A stretch of 28,536 bases of DNA from CAVSUR01 sp052143655. GTDB taxonomy: Bacteria; Actinomycetota; Actinomycetes; Streptosporangiales; Streptosporangiaceae. Positions within the stretch are counted from its first letter, which is position 1; the number at the start of each line of letters is the position of its first letter. The notes beneath the pieces were generated by a model. That model was not told the DNA's origin. It did no database searches and was given only the letters and a program-made list of their open reading frames with translations. Where the stretch lies: the NCBI GenBank assembly GCA_052143655.1, contig JBKQSL010000378.1, forward strand, positions 1 to 28,536, given 5' to 3'. Below, piece by piece: positions 1 to 8,073 of the stretch. The translations under genes and the position numbers were made by a program.

Positions 1-41
1 GCCCGCCCGTCGCGGCCCGCACGACATGCCCATGCCAGGCT

Positions 42-1214
42 GTGCTGGTGCAGATCGCTGTCGTTCTTGCCGCGGTCGCGGCGCTCGCCTGGGTGTACCT
101 GCTGGCCGGGCGCGGCGGATTCTGGCGGACCGATCAGCGGCTGCCGCCTGGCCCCGCCCCGGCCGCCTGGCCGGCGGTAGCCGCCGTCGTGCCGGCCCGG
201 GATGAGGCTGCCATCCTGCCGCAGACGCTGCCGACGCTGCTCGGGCAGGACTACCCCGGCCCGCATGCGGTGGTGCTCGTCGACGACGACAGCTCGGACC
301 CGACCGCGCAGATCGCGACCGGCCTGCGGCACCCGGGCAGCGCGGCAGAACTGCGCGTCGTCGCCGGGGTGCCGACGCCGGCCGGCTGGGCTGGCAAGGT
401 CTGGGCGATGGAGCAGGGCCTGCGGGCGGCGGGCGGCGCCGAGTACGTCCTGTTCACTGACGCGGATATCGCCTACGCGCCGGGTGTGCTGACCGACCTG
501 GTCCGGGCGGCCGAGAGCACGCGGGCGGACCTGGTGTCGCAGATGGCGCTGCTGCGGGCCGACTCGTTCTGGGAGCGGGTGCTCGTGCCCGCGTTCGTGT
601 ATTTCTTCGCCCAGCTGTACCCGTTCCGCCGGGTCAACCGGGGCCGCGCGGGCGCGGCGGCGGGCGGCTGCATGCTCGTGCGCAGGGCGGCGCTAGACGC
701 AGCGGGCGGGCTGGCGCAGATCCGCGCGGCACGGATCGACGACGTCGCGCTCGGGGCACTGCTCAAGGGTGCCGGGGGCCGGTGCTGGCTGGGGCTCAGC
801 ACGCAGGTCCGCAGCCTGCGCCCGTACCCCCGGCTGGCCGACGTCTGGGACATGGTGGCCCGCAGCGCCTACACCCAGCTGCGCTACTCCCCCGCCGCGC
901 TGGCCGGGACGGTCCTCGGCCTGGCCTGGCTGTACCTGCTGCCGCCGGCCGCGGCGCTGGCCGGCCTCGCCGTCGTGCTGACGGGCGGATCGGGCTGGCT
1001 GCTGGCCGCCGGCCTGGCCGGCTGGGCGCTCATGTCGGTGACGTTCATGCCGATGCTCGCGCTGTACCGGCTGCCTGCGCTGCGCGCGCCCACGCTGCCG
1101 CTGATCGCGGGCCTGTACGCCGCGATGACGGTGGACTCCGCCCGGCGGCACCGGGCGGGCCGGGGCGGCGAGTGGAAGGGGCGCACGATCACTGCCCGGG
1201 CGCCGCGTCCCTGA
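42..1214 (+). CDS. hpnB: HpnB-type family 2 glycosyltransferase, membrane-bound
   Basis: This 390-residue protein resembles the hopanoid-associated glycosyltransferase HpnB. It has an N-terminal membrane helix (about residues 3-22), then a GT-A fold with PARDEA near 51, the nucleotide-sugar site DDDSSD at 81-86 and the TDAD motif at 139-142. A GGCMLVRR segment, an acidic RIDDVALG motif near 232-239 and QLRYSP near 281 follow, with two or three C-terminal hydrophobic segments. HpnB proteins are thought to act on membrane lipid or hopanoid substrates, but their exact reaction is not settled, so substrate is inference. Start is GTG at 42, only 41 bases from the window edge, so upstream partners cannot be seen. 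The next gene follows after 33 bp on the same strand. Confidence 0.88.
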   Translation: MLVQIAVVLAAVAALAWVYLLAGRGGFWRTDQRLPPGPAPAAWPAVAAVVPARDEAAILPQTLPTLLGQDYPGPHAVVLVDDDSSDPTAQIATGLRHPGSAAELRVVAGVPTPAGWAGKVWAMEQGLRAAGGAEYVLFTDADIAYAPGVLTDLVRAAESTRADLVSQMALLRADSFWERVLVPAFVYFFAQLYPFRRVNRGRAGAAAGGCMLVRRAALDAAGGLAQIRAARIDDVALGALLKGAGGRCWLGLSTQVRSLRPYPRLADVWDMVARSAYTQLRYSPAALAGTVLGLAWLYLLPPAAALAGLAVVLTGGSGWLLAAGLAGWALMSVTFMPMLALYRLPALRAPTLPLIAGLYAAMTVDSARRHRAGRGGEWKGRTITARAPRP

Positions 1215-1247
1215 CCGGATTCGCGGCGGGCGGCCCAGCACACGACA

Positions 1248-4200
1248 ATGGAGCGTGCACTTCAGGCGACGCTGAGAGCAGGCGCGGTGCGGATCGGGCT
1301 ACTGGGACCCCTCGCGGTTCAGGACGAGGCTGGCCGGCCGGTGCCGGTCGGCGGCTCCCGGGTGCGCGTACTGCTGATCCTGCTCGCCCTGGACCCGGGC
1401 CGGGTACTGTCCACCGCCTCGCTGATCGACCAGCTCTGGGAAGACGAGCCGCCCGCCAACGCCGGCAACGCGCTGCAGTCCCTGGTGTCACGGCTGCGTG
1501 CCTCGCTGCGGCAGGCCGGGCCGTCCGGGGACGTGATCGAGTCGCATCCGGCCGGGTACCGGCTGGCCGTGCCGCCGCACGACGTCGACGCGGTGGCGTT
1601 CGAGGACCTGGCGCGGGCCGGAAGCCAGGCCCTGGCATCCGGTGATCCGGTCACGGCCCAGCGGTCACTGCGGGAAGCCCTCGGCGTCTGGCGCGGCCCG
1701 GCGCTGGCCGATGTGCCGGGCGCGCGCTTCGCGGCCGGGCCGGCCGCCCGGCTGGCCGAGCTGCGCACCCGGGCGGCGCTGGACCTGATCGAGGCGGGCC
1801 TGGCCCTGGGCGAGAGCGACAGCCTGATCGGCGAGCTGCGGGCCATGGTCGCCGATGATCCGGCGGCCGAGCGCCCGCGCGGGCTGCTCATGCGCGCCCT
1901 GTACGCCGCCGGGCGCCAGGCCGCGGCGCTGGCGGTCTACGCGGAGGCCCGCGAGCTGCTCGCTCGCGAGCTGGGGGTAGATCCCTCTCCCCAGCTGGAG
2001 CAGGTCTATCTGAACGTGCTCCGGCACGACCTGCACGACGGCCGGCAGCGGCCGCCTGGTCCGGCGCCGGGCCGCGGCGAGCCCGCTGCGCCGGTGCCGG
2101 ATGCGGCGCAGCCCGGTGCTGCCGCGCCCGGCAGCGCGGTGCTGGCCGGGACGGGCGACCGGGCTGACATGCCCGGGCAGCTGGCGCCTGGTGCCCTGCC
2201 GCTGCCGCCCGGCCTGCGCAAGCCGCGCACCAGTTTCGTCGGCCGGGACGCTGACGTAGCGCGAGTGCTGAAAATGCTGGCGGAAGCCAGGCTGGTCACG
2301 CTCACCGGGCCGGGCGGGGCGGGCAAGACCCGGCTGGCCCTGGAAAGCGCGGCACGCCTGGCGGCCGATGCGCCAGGTGCCGCCGGCCGGGGCACGGCCA
2401 CCGGGCAGGTGTGGTTCGTCGAGCTGACGCCGGTGACCGACCCCCGGGAAGTGCCCTACGCGGTGCTGAACGCGCTCGGCATCCGGGAGAGCCCGGTGAT
2501 CGCGCGGGCCGGCACCGGCGGCGCGCATGCCGACCCGGCGCAGCGGCTGGTGACGGCCCTCGCCGAACGCGATGACCTGCTCATTCTGGACAACTGCGAG
2601 CATGTCGTCGAGGCTGCAGCCGGGCTCGCCGACGTGGTCCTGGCCAGCTGCCCGGGCGTCCGGGTGCTGGTGACAAGCCGGGAACCGCTGCGCATCCCCG
2701 GCGAAACGCTCTGGCCCGTGCCGCCGCTGCCCGTGCCGCCGGCGCCGCCGGCGCCGGCTGACCAGCCGGCCGTGCCAGGCGGAACCGGGCTGGCCGGCGA
2801 CCCGGTCGCCGTCGGCTCATGCCCCGGCGGCTCGCAGACCGACGGCGGTGCGGCGGGCTACGCCTCGGTCCGGCTGCTGGCCGACCGGGCTGCGGCGGTC
2901 CGGCCGGACTTCGTCGTCGACGCCGCCAATGCGGCCGACGTGGCCCGGATCTGCCGTGCGCTCGACGGCATGCCGCTCGCGATCGAGCTGGCTGCGGCCC
3001 GGCTGCGCTCGCTCTCAGCGGCCCAGCTCGCGCAGCGGCTGGACGCCCGGTTCGTGCTGCTCACCGGCGGGAGCCGGACAGCGGCGCCCCGGCACCAGAC
3101 GCTGCGCGCGGTCGTGGACTGGAGCTGGGACCTGCTCTCCGAGCCCGAGCAGATGCTCGCCAGGCGGCTGGCTATCTTCCCCGCTGGGGCCACGCTGGCC
3201 GCGGCAGAGCAGGTCTGCCAGGACGCCGCGCTGCCGGCGGAAGCCATCCTGCCTGCCCTGTTCGGCCTGGTCGAGAAGTCGTTCCTGGCCGTCGACGGAG
3301 GCGGCGAGCCGCGGTACCGGATGCTGGAGACCGTCCGCGCCTACTGCCGGGAGCGCCTGGCGCACGCCGGAGAAGAGCACAAGGCATGGCAGGGGTTCAC
3401 GGGGTATCTCGTCCGGCTCGCCGAGACGGCCGATCCGCTGCTGCGCAGCGATCGGCAGCTTGCCTGGATGCAGCGGCTGACGGCGGAGCAGGACAACCTG
3501 CACGCGGCGCTGCGCTGGGCCATCGACCGGCCCGATCCGGTGCTGGCGCTGCGGCTCGGCCAGGCGCTGAGCTGGTTCTGGCTGCTGCGCGGGCAGCACC
3601 GGGAGAACGCGACCATGGCCCGGGAGATCCTGGCGATGACCGAGCCAGGCCGGCTGGCGGGCCTCGACGCCGCTGACCTCGACGTGGTGCAGGCCCGGGC
3701 CGTGTGCGCCCTGACCGCCGTCAACGGGAGCTGGGATATCACCGGGGCGGGCCAGCCGCTGGCTGATGCGGAGCCGCTGGTGACGGCGGATCCTGGCCGC
3801 GCGGGCGGGCAGCGCCCGCCGCATCCGCTCGTCGTGGCCGGCGTCGCGCTGCTCGGGCTCTACCAGAAGCAGGATCCCGCCTGGTCGATGCGGATCCTGG
3901 CCGCGCACTGCGAGTCCCCCGACCCGTGGACCAGGTCGGGTGCCCGGCTCATGCACGCGTTCTTCGGGATGAGCACGGGCCGGACGGAGGGCGCGGCCGC
4001 CGAGTGTGCCACGGCACTCGCCGGGTTCCGGGTGCTCGGCGACCGGTGGGGCATGGGTCTGGCGCTGCTGGGCCAGTCCGAGCTCGCGATGCTCGACGGG
4101 GACTTCCCCCGGGCGATCAGCGCGCTGGAGGAAGCCATCGGGCTGAGCCGGGAGCTGACGGACTGGGAAGACACCGCGCAGATGTACGCCAGCCTGGCGA

Positions 4201-4832
4201 AAGCCCGCAGCCGGGCGGGCGACTGCGATGACGCGCTCGCCGATCTGGACCGCGCCGAGCGGATTGCCGCGGCGCAGGGCGAGTCGGAGAGCGACCTGTA
4301 TATCTCCCACGTCCGGGCTGAGCTGGCGTGGCTGCGCGGCGACTGGGCGCAGACCGTGGTCACCTGCCGGCGGCTGGATGACCGGATGGCAGCCAGGCCC
4401 GCCGTCATGAGCTGGTCCTTCCGGGCGCTGATCCTGCTGCGCGCCGGGCTGGCGGAACTGCGCGGCGGCAGCGCCGCGGACGGGCGCTCCGCGCTGGCCG
4501 AGGCGGTGCGGCTGGCGGAGGGCGGCCAGGACCGGTCCGCCGTCGCCGCCGTGCTGGACGCCCTGGCTGCGGCGGCACTCGGAGCTGACAGCAACCGCGC
4601 CGACGCCGAGCGGGCGGCGACCATGCTGGGTGCCGCCCACTCGGCGCGGGGCGCCTTCGACTACGGCAGCCTCGACGCCCCGCCGGCCCGGGAGGCCGCC
4701 CGGCGGATGCTCGGCGGCAAGGCCTTTGACGCCGCCTACCAGCAGGGCCGGGACCTGGCTTACGGCGAGGTCCTGGCCCTGGCCCGCGACGCCGCCCGGC
4801 TGGCCGGGCCGGCTCAGGTCCGGCGGCGGTAG
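1248..4832 (+). CDS. AfsR/SARP-type regulator with NB-ARC-like ATPase and TPR region
   Basis: This 1194-residue cytoplasmic regulator has an OmpR-type winged helix (about residues 14-98, starting RIGLLGPLAV) and a bacterial transcriptional activation domain (about 105-250). A Pro/Ala/Gly-rich linker leads to a STAND-type ATPase with P-loop GPGGAGKT near 354 and Walker B LLILDNCEHV near 444. The rest is an alpha-helical TPR-like region. This is the AfsR architecture, which activates secondary-metabolite or transport genes. ATG 1248 is used here. GTG at 1287 (residue 14), preceded by a GCAGG-like site and opening directly with the conserved RIGLLGPL, is an equally good start. The 3' end overlaps the convergent ABC permease gene by 19 bp, so the exporter is a candidate target. 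Confidence 0.9.
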   Translation: MERALQATLRAGAVRIGLLGPLAVQDEAGRPVPVGGSRVRVLLILLALDPGRVLSTASLIDQLWEDEPPANAGNALQSLVSRLRASLRQAGPSGDVIESHPAGYRLAVPPHDVDAVAFEDLARAGSQALASGDPVTAQRSLREALGVWRGPALADVPGARFAAGPAARLAELRTRAALDLIEAGLALGESDSLIGELRAMVADDPAAERPRGLLMRALYAAGRQAAALAVYAEARELLARELGVDPSPQLEQVYLNVLRHDLHDGRQRPPGPAPGRGEPAAPVPDAAQPGAAAPGSAVLAGTGDRADMPGQLAPGALPLPPGLRKPRTSFVGRDADVARVLKMLAEARLVTLTGPGGAGKTRLALESAARLAADAPGAAGRGTATGQVWFVELTPVTDPREVPYAVLNALGIRESPVIARAGTGGAHADPAQRLVTALAERDDLLILDNCEHVVEAAAGLADVVLASCPGVRVLVTSREPLRIPGETLWPVPPLPVPPAPPAPADQPAVPGGTGLAGDPVAVGSCPGGSQTDGGAAGYASVRLLADRAAAVRPDFVVDAANAADVARICRALDGMPLAIELAAARLRSLSAAQLAQRLDARFVLLTGGSRTAAPRHQTLRAVVDWSWDLLSEPEQMLARRLAIFPAGATLAAAEQVCQDAALPAEAILPALFGLVEKSFLAVDGGGEPRYRMLETVRAYCRERLAHAGEEHKAWQGFTGYLVRLAETADPLLRSDRQLAWMQRLTAEQDNLHAALRWAIDRPDPVLALRLGQALSWFWLLRGQHRENATMAREILAMTEPGRLAGLDAADLDVVQARAVCALTAVNGSWDITGAGQPLADAEPLVTADPGRAGGQRPPHPLVVAGVALLGLYQKQDPAWSMRILAAHCESPDPWTRSGARLMHAFFGMSTGRTEGAAAECATALAGFRVLGDRWGMGLALLGQSELAMLDGDFPRAISALEEAIGLSRELTDWEDTAQMYASLAKARSRAGDCDDALADLDRAERIAAAQGESESDLYISHVRAELAWLRGDWAQTVVTCRRLDDRMAARPAVMSWSFRALILLRAGLAELRGGSAADGRSALAEAVRLAEGGQDRSAVAAVLDALAAAALGADSNRADAERAATMLGAAHSARGAFDYGSLDAPPAREAARRMLGGKAFDAAYQQGRDLAYGEVLALARDAARLAGPAQVRRR

Positions 4833-5617
4833 GCGCGCACGGCCAGCGGCGCGAAGACCACGAAGATGCCCAGCGCCCACAGCAGCGACCGCGCGGTCGG
4901 GGCGGCGATCGGCCCGCCGGTCAGCAGTCCCCGCTCGGCACTGGTCAGGTCGGTCATCGGGTTCACCCGCACGAACGCCTGCAGCCACCCGGGCATCGTC
5001 TGCGACGGCACCAGCAGGTTGCTGCCGAAGACCAGCGGGAACATGGCCAGGAAGCCGTACATCTGCACGCCCTGCGGGGTCTTGACGAGCATCCCGATGA
5101 GGGCCGACACCCAGCACATGGCCAGCGCGAATGCGAGCAGCAGCAGGCAGCCAGCGACCGCGGACAGCGGGCTGGTGCCGATGCGGAAGCCGAGGATCAT
5201 CCCGAACCCGAGCGTTACGGCTACCGAGATCAGGTAGCGCACCATGTCGCCGAGTACCGCGCCGGCCAGCGGCGCCCAGCGGGCGATCGGCAGGCTGCGG
5301 AACCGGTCGAACACGCCCCCGGCGATGTCCTGGTTGAGCATCAGGCCGGTGCCCATGGTGGCGAACACCACGGTCATGACCAGCAGGCCGGGCAGCGCGA
5401 ACTGCAGGTAGGCGTGCGTGCCGCCGGCGATCGCGCCGCCGAATACGTAGGTGAACAGCAGCAGGAACATGATCGGCTGCAGGCTCAGGCCGACCAGGTC
5501 CTCCATGTTCGTCCTGATCTTCAGCACGCTCCGCCAGGTGAGCGTGCAGGTGTTCCGCAGCCCGGTGACCGGGCTCAGCCGCGTCGGCGAGGCGGCGGGA
5601 ACGGTAGTTGCGGTCAT
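4814..5617 (-). CDS. ABC-2 type permease, DrrB-like
   Basis: This 267-residue integral membrane protein of the ABC2/DrrB family has about six hydrophobic helices and the family's central MTVVFATMGTGLMLNQD-type segment. A conserved C-terminal PSQTMPGWLQAFVRVNPMTDL loop precedes the last helix. DrrB-type permeases pair with a DrrA ATPase to export drugs, lipids or self-made metabolites. Its ATG lies in a 4-bp overlap with the upstream ATPase gene, so the two are translationally coupled and form one exporter. The 3' end overlaps the convergent SARP gene by 19 bp. The substrate cannot be predicted. Confidence 0.9.
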   Translation of the reverse strand: MTATTVPAASPTRLSPVTGLRNTCTLTWRSVLKIRTNMEDLVGLSLQPIMFLLLFTYVFGGAIAGGTHAYLQFALPGLLVMTVVFATMGTGLMLNQDIAGGVFDRFRSLPIARWAPLAGAVLGDMVRYLISVAVTLGFGMILGFRIGTSPLSAVAGCLLLLAFALAMCWVSALIGMLVKTPQGVQMYGFLAMFPLVFGSNLLVPSQTMPGWLQAFVRVNPMTDLTSAERGLLTGGPIAAPTARSLLWALGIFVVFAPLAVRAYRRRT

Positions 5618-6618
5618 CGCGGGCTCCTGTCTAGTTCACCGGGCTCGGTGTCGCGCGCGTCGGTGCCGGACCCGGCGGCGGGGCCGGCCTGGTCGCCGGT
5701 GAGAGCGAAGAAGACCTCTTCCAGGCTGGCCTTGCGGAGGGAGAACTCGGCGAGCTCCACGTCGGCCTCGTCGAGGTCGCGGATGATGACGGGCAGCACC
5801 AGCGGGTCAGCGACCGGGACGCGCACCATCCCCGACGCCGGGTCGGTGCCTGGCCGGGCCCGGGCCCGGCGCCCGAGCACCGCCGCGACCAGGTCCAGGT
5901 CCGCCCGGCTGGCCGGGGACACCTCCAGCACCTGCCCGCCAGTCTTGTTCTTGAGCTCGTCCGGCGTGCCGGTCGCGATCACCCGGCCGTGGTCGATCAC
6001 CACGATGTCGTGCGCGAGCTGATCGGCCTCGTCGAGGTACTGGGTGGTGAGCAGCACGGTGACGCCGTCGGCCAGCAGACCGCGGATCATCTCCCACACG
6101 CTGGTCCGGCTCCGCGGGTCCAGCCCGGTCGTCGGCTCGTCCAGGTAGAGCACCCGGGGCCGGCCGACCAGGCTGGCGGCCAGGTCCAGCCTGCGCCGCA
6201 TGCCGCCGGAGTAGGTCTTCGCCGGCCGCTGCGCTGCGTCGGCCAGGTCGAACCGGTCCAGCAGCTCGCCGGCCCGGGCCCGCGCCCGGGGCCGCGACTC
6301 CCCCAGCAGCCGCCCGATCATGATGAGGTTGTTGATTCCGGACAGCCCCTCGTCCACCGAGGCGTACTGGCCGGTCAGCCCGATCAGCTGGCGCACCTGG
6401 TGGGCCTGTCGGCTGATGTCGTAGCCGCAGACCCGGGCCGTCCCGCTGTCCGGCCGCATCAGCGTGGCCAGGATCCGCACGGCCGTCGTCTTCCCGGCGC
6501 CGTTCGGGCCGAGCATCCCCAGCACGGTGCCCGGCCGGGCCACCAGGTCCACCCCGGCCAGCGCGGTCGTCGCGCCGAAGTGCTTGACCAGGCCGCTGGC
6601 CTCGATCGCGTTCGGCAT
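5614..6618 (-). CDS. ABC transporter ATP-binding protein, DrrA-like
   Basis: This 334-residue nucleotide-binding subunit has Walker A GPNGAGKT at 37-44, Q-loop around 84, signature YSGGM at 136-140, Walker B VLYLDEP with the catalytic Glu at 161, and a switch region TTQYLDEADQL. The C-terminal ~100 residues (EVSPASRADLDLV onward) are the DrrA-type accessory domain. It would power export through the permease encoded immediately downstream. The ATG at 6618 is preceded by a purine-rich GGCAGGGA ribosome site. All ATPase motifs are intact, in contrast to the second ABC ATPase in this window at 13832-14758. Confidence 0.93.
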   Translation of the reverse strand: MPNAIEASGLVKHFGATTALAGVDLVARPGTVLGMLGPNGAGKTTAVRILATLMRPDSGTARVCGYDISRQAHQVRQLIGLTGQYASVDEGLSGINNLIMIGRLLGESRPRARARAGELLDRFDLADAAQRPAKTYSGGMRRRLDLAASLVGRPRVLYLDEPTTGLDPRSRTSVWEMIRGLLADGVTVLLTTQYLDEADQLAHDIVVIDHGRVIATGTPDELKNKTGGQVLEVSPASRADLDLVAAVLGRRARARPGTDPASGMVRVPVADPLVLPVIIRDLDEADVELAEFSLRKASLEEVFFALTGDQAGPAAGSGTDARDTEPGELDRSPR

Positions 6619-6936
6619 ATCGATCCCTGCCTGTCGTTATCGTCGTCATCGCCATCGTGGGCGACGGCGCGGCCAGCGCGCGCACCAGCCGCTGCCAGGC
6701 CGCTGTCGGCGGCGCTGCCAGACGGCGCTGCCAGACGGCGCTGCCAGACAGACCGTCAGGACGCGGCCCAGCGCACTGCCGGAAGAGGCGGCCGCGACAT
6801 GCCCCGCCGGAGATGGCCGCTTGGCCGCATCCGCCCGGCCAATCCAGTAAAGTCACGTCAGCTTGCCCTGGAGGTCGGCTGCCAGCATGGCTGCCGCATG
6901 CCCGGTGGCGGATACGGAAAGTGAGCTTACGTAACG
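6619..6936. other. Divergent intergenic region between exporter and asnB operons
   Basis: These 318 bases contain no convincing gene. They must hold the promoters of the leftward exporter operon and the rightward asnB operon. Visible structure: a triplicated 13-bp repeat at 6710-6748 and an 8-bp palindrome TTACGTAA about 10 bp before the ATG at 6937. I could not assign a confident -35/-10 pair for either direction. Confidence 0.6.
6710..6748. repeat. Three perfect tandem copies of a 13-bp repeat
   Basis: The unit CGGCGCTGCCAGA occurs three times head to tail (6710-6722, 6723-6735, 6736-6748). Partial copies flank it on both sides (GCTGCCAG near 6691, CAGA after 6748). It lies about 90 bp upstream of the exporter ATPase start, in the divergent promoter region, so it could be a regulator-binding array or simple slippage. 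Confidence 0.9.
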
Positions 6937-8070
6937 ATGCGTGCAACTGGCTCGGCACCGGGCGCCGCCTGGCGTGACATCCCCGGCAGCGCCGCTCGTG
7001 ATCACCGCTCGCTGCGCGCCCCTCGGGCGCAGGCCGCGGAGGAGGACACCACGCCGTTGCCGCCGCTGCGGCTCGTGCCGCCTGCCACCCGGGCGGATGC
7101 GGTGCTTCTCCCGGCCCAGCTGGCGGCGTACCGGGCCGCGGTCGAGGACGCAGTGCTGGCGGCGGGCAAGCTCGGCGAGCCGTCACCGGCTGCGGCCGAG
7201 ACACTGATCGCCAGGCGGCTCGCCGGGCCGGAGTTCGAGCCGGTTCTCGCCTGGCTGGACCGCGGCACAGTCAACGGCAGCGCGGCCGACGCCAGCACGG
7301 GCAGCCCGGGCGGTGGCAGGGCGGACGGCGGCAGCATGGACCTGCGTGACTGCGTGCTAGCCGGCCTGCGCTCCGAGCTCGACCGGTTCCAGCCCAGTGC
7401 CCGCAGCTCCGCGCACGACCTGCCGTCGCTGATCCGGGTGTTCCTGCTGGCCCAGATCGACTCGGCCTGGTGGGGCGGCCGGGCGCCGTTCGTCGCCGAT
7501 GCGGACGTGTGCCGCTCTGCCGAGCTGGTGGACCTCAGCGCGCTGAGAGCGGCGGGCCGGCTGGAGTTCCAGTACCGCATGCAGCCCCGGGGGCTGCCCG
7601 GCCGGGCCCGGGACTGGGCGCGGCGGAAACTGGCCCCGGCCCGGCGACCGCGGACCGCCGGGCTGCGCTTCACTCAGGCGCGGCCCGCAGTCGTCGGCCT
7701 GGTCAATCAGGTGGCGGCGGAACTGGCCGCGCTGCTCCCGCCGCGCACGCCGCGGCTGTGGGTGACGAGCATGGTCCGCAGCGTGGAGCATCAGCGCCGG
7801 CTCCGGGCCCTGGGCTACTCGGCCGTGCTGCCCAGCGCGCACTGCACCGGCTACGCGTGCGACGTGGAAATGCAGTGGTTCCGCCGGTTCGACTCCGACG
7901 GCGTGCTGGCCCGGCTGCTGCTCGACCGGCAGGAGGCCGGCCAGCTCAACGTGATCGACGAGGGCCAGGCGTGGCACGTGTGCGTCAGCCCCGGCGCGCG
8001 GGCAGAGCTGGAGGCTGCGTTCGCGGCCGGCCAGCCGGCCCGCGGGCCGGCTCGGCAGGAAGGACGCTGA
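6937..8070 (+). CDS. M15/VanY-like (DUF5715-type) putative cell-wall peptidase-related protein
   Basis: The N-terminal two thirds of this 377-residue protein match nothing I recognise. The C-terminal part (about 250-355) has the metallopeptidase M15 layout: SAHCTGYACDVE, matching the S-x-H-x-x-G-x-x-x-D zinc motif, and about 40 residues later GQAWHV, where VanY-type enzymes have E-P-W-H. The catalytic Glu position is Gln, although an Asp-Glu pair lies just before it, so activity is uncertain. No signal peptide is obvious. ATG 6937 has no clear ribosome site. TTG 7057 (residue 41) has GGAGGAGGA ten bases upstream and may be the true start. It lies 3 bp from the asparagine-synthase-like gene, so the two are cotranscribed. 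Confidence 0.75.
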   Translation: MRATGSAPGAAWRDIPGSAARDHRSLRAPRAQAAEEDTTPLPPLRLVPPATRADAVLLPAQLAAYRAAVEDAVLAAGKLGEPSPAAAETLIARRLAGPEFEPVLAWLDRGTVNGSAADASTGSPGGGRADGGSMDLRDCVLAGLRSELDRFQPSARSSAHDLPSLIRVFLLAQIDSAWWGGRAPFVADADVCRSAELVDLSALRAAGRLEFQYRMQPRGLPGRARDWARRKLAPARRPRTAGLRFTQARPAVVGLVNQVAAELAALLPPRTPRLWVTSMVRSVEHQRRLRALGYSAVLPSAHCTGYACDVEMQWFRRFDSDGVLARLLLDRQEAGQLNVIDEGQAWHVCVSPGARAELEAAFAAGQPARGPARQEGR

Positions 8071-8073
8071 CTC

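Noticed and set aside
3015..5117. A 700-codon open frame on the minus strand
   Set aside because: It is antisense to the SARP regulator and overlaps the ABC permease in another frame; its low-complexity translation shows no family.
5807..7204. A 465-codon minus-strand frame spanning the divergent intergenic region
   Set aside because: It overlaps the ABC ATPase in another frame, and its translation there is a shifted copy of that protein. No ribosome site or domain.
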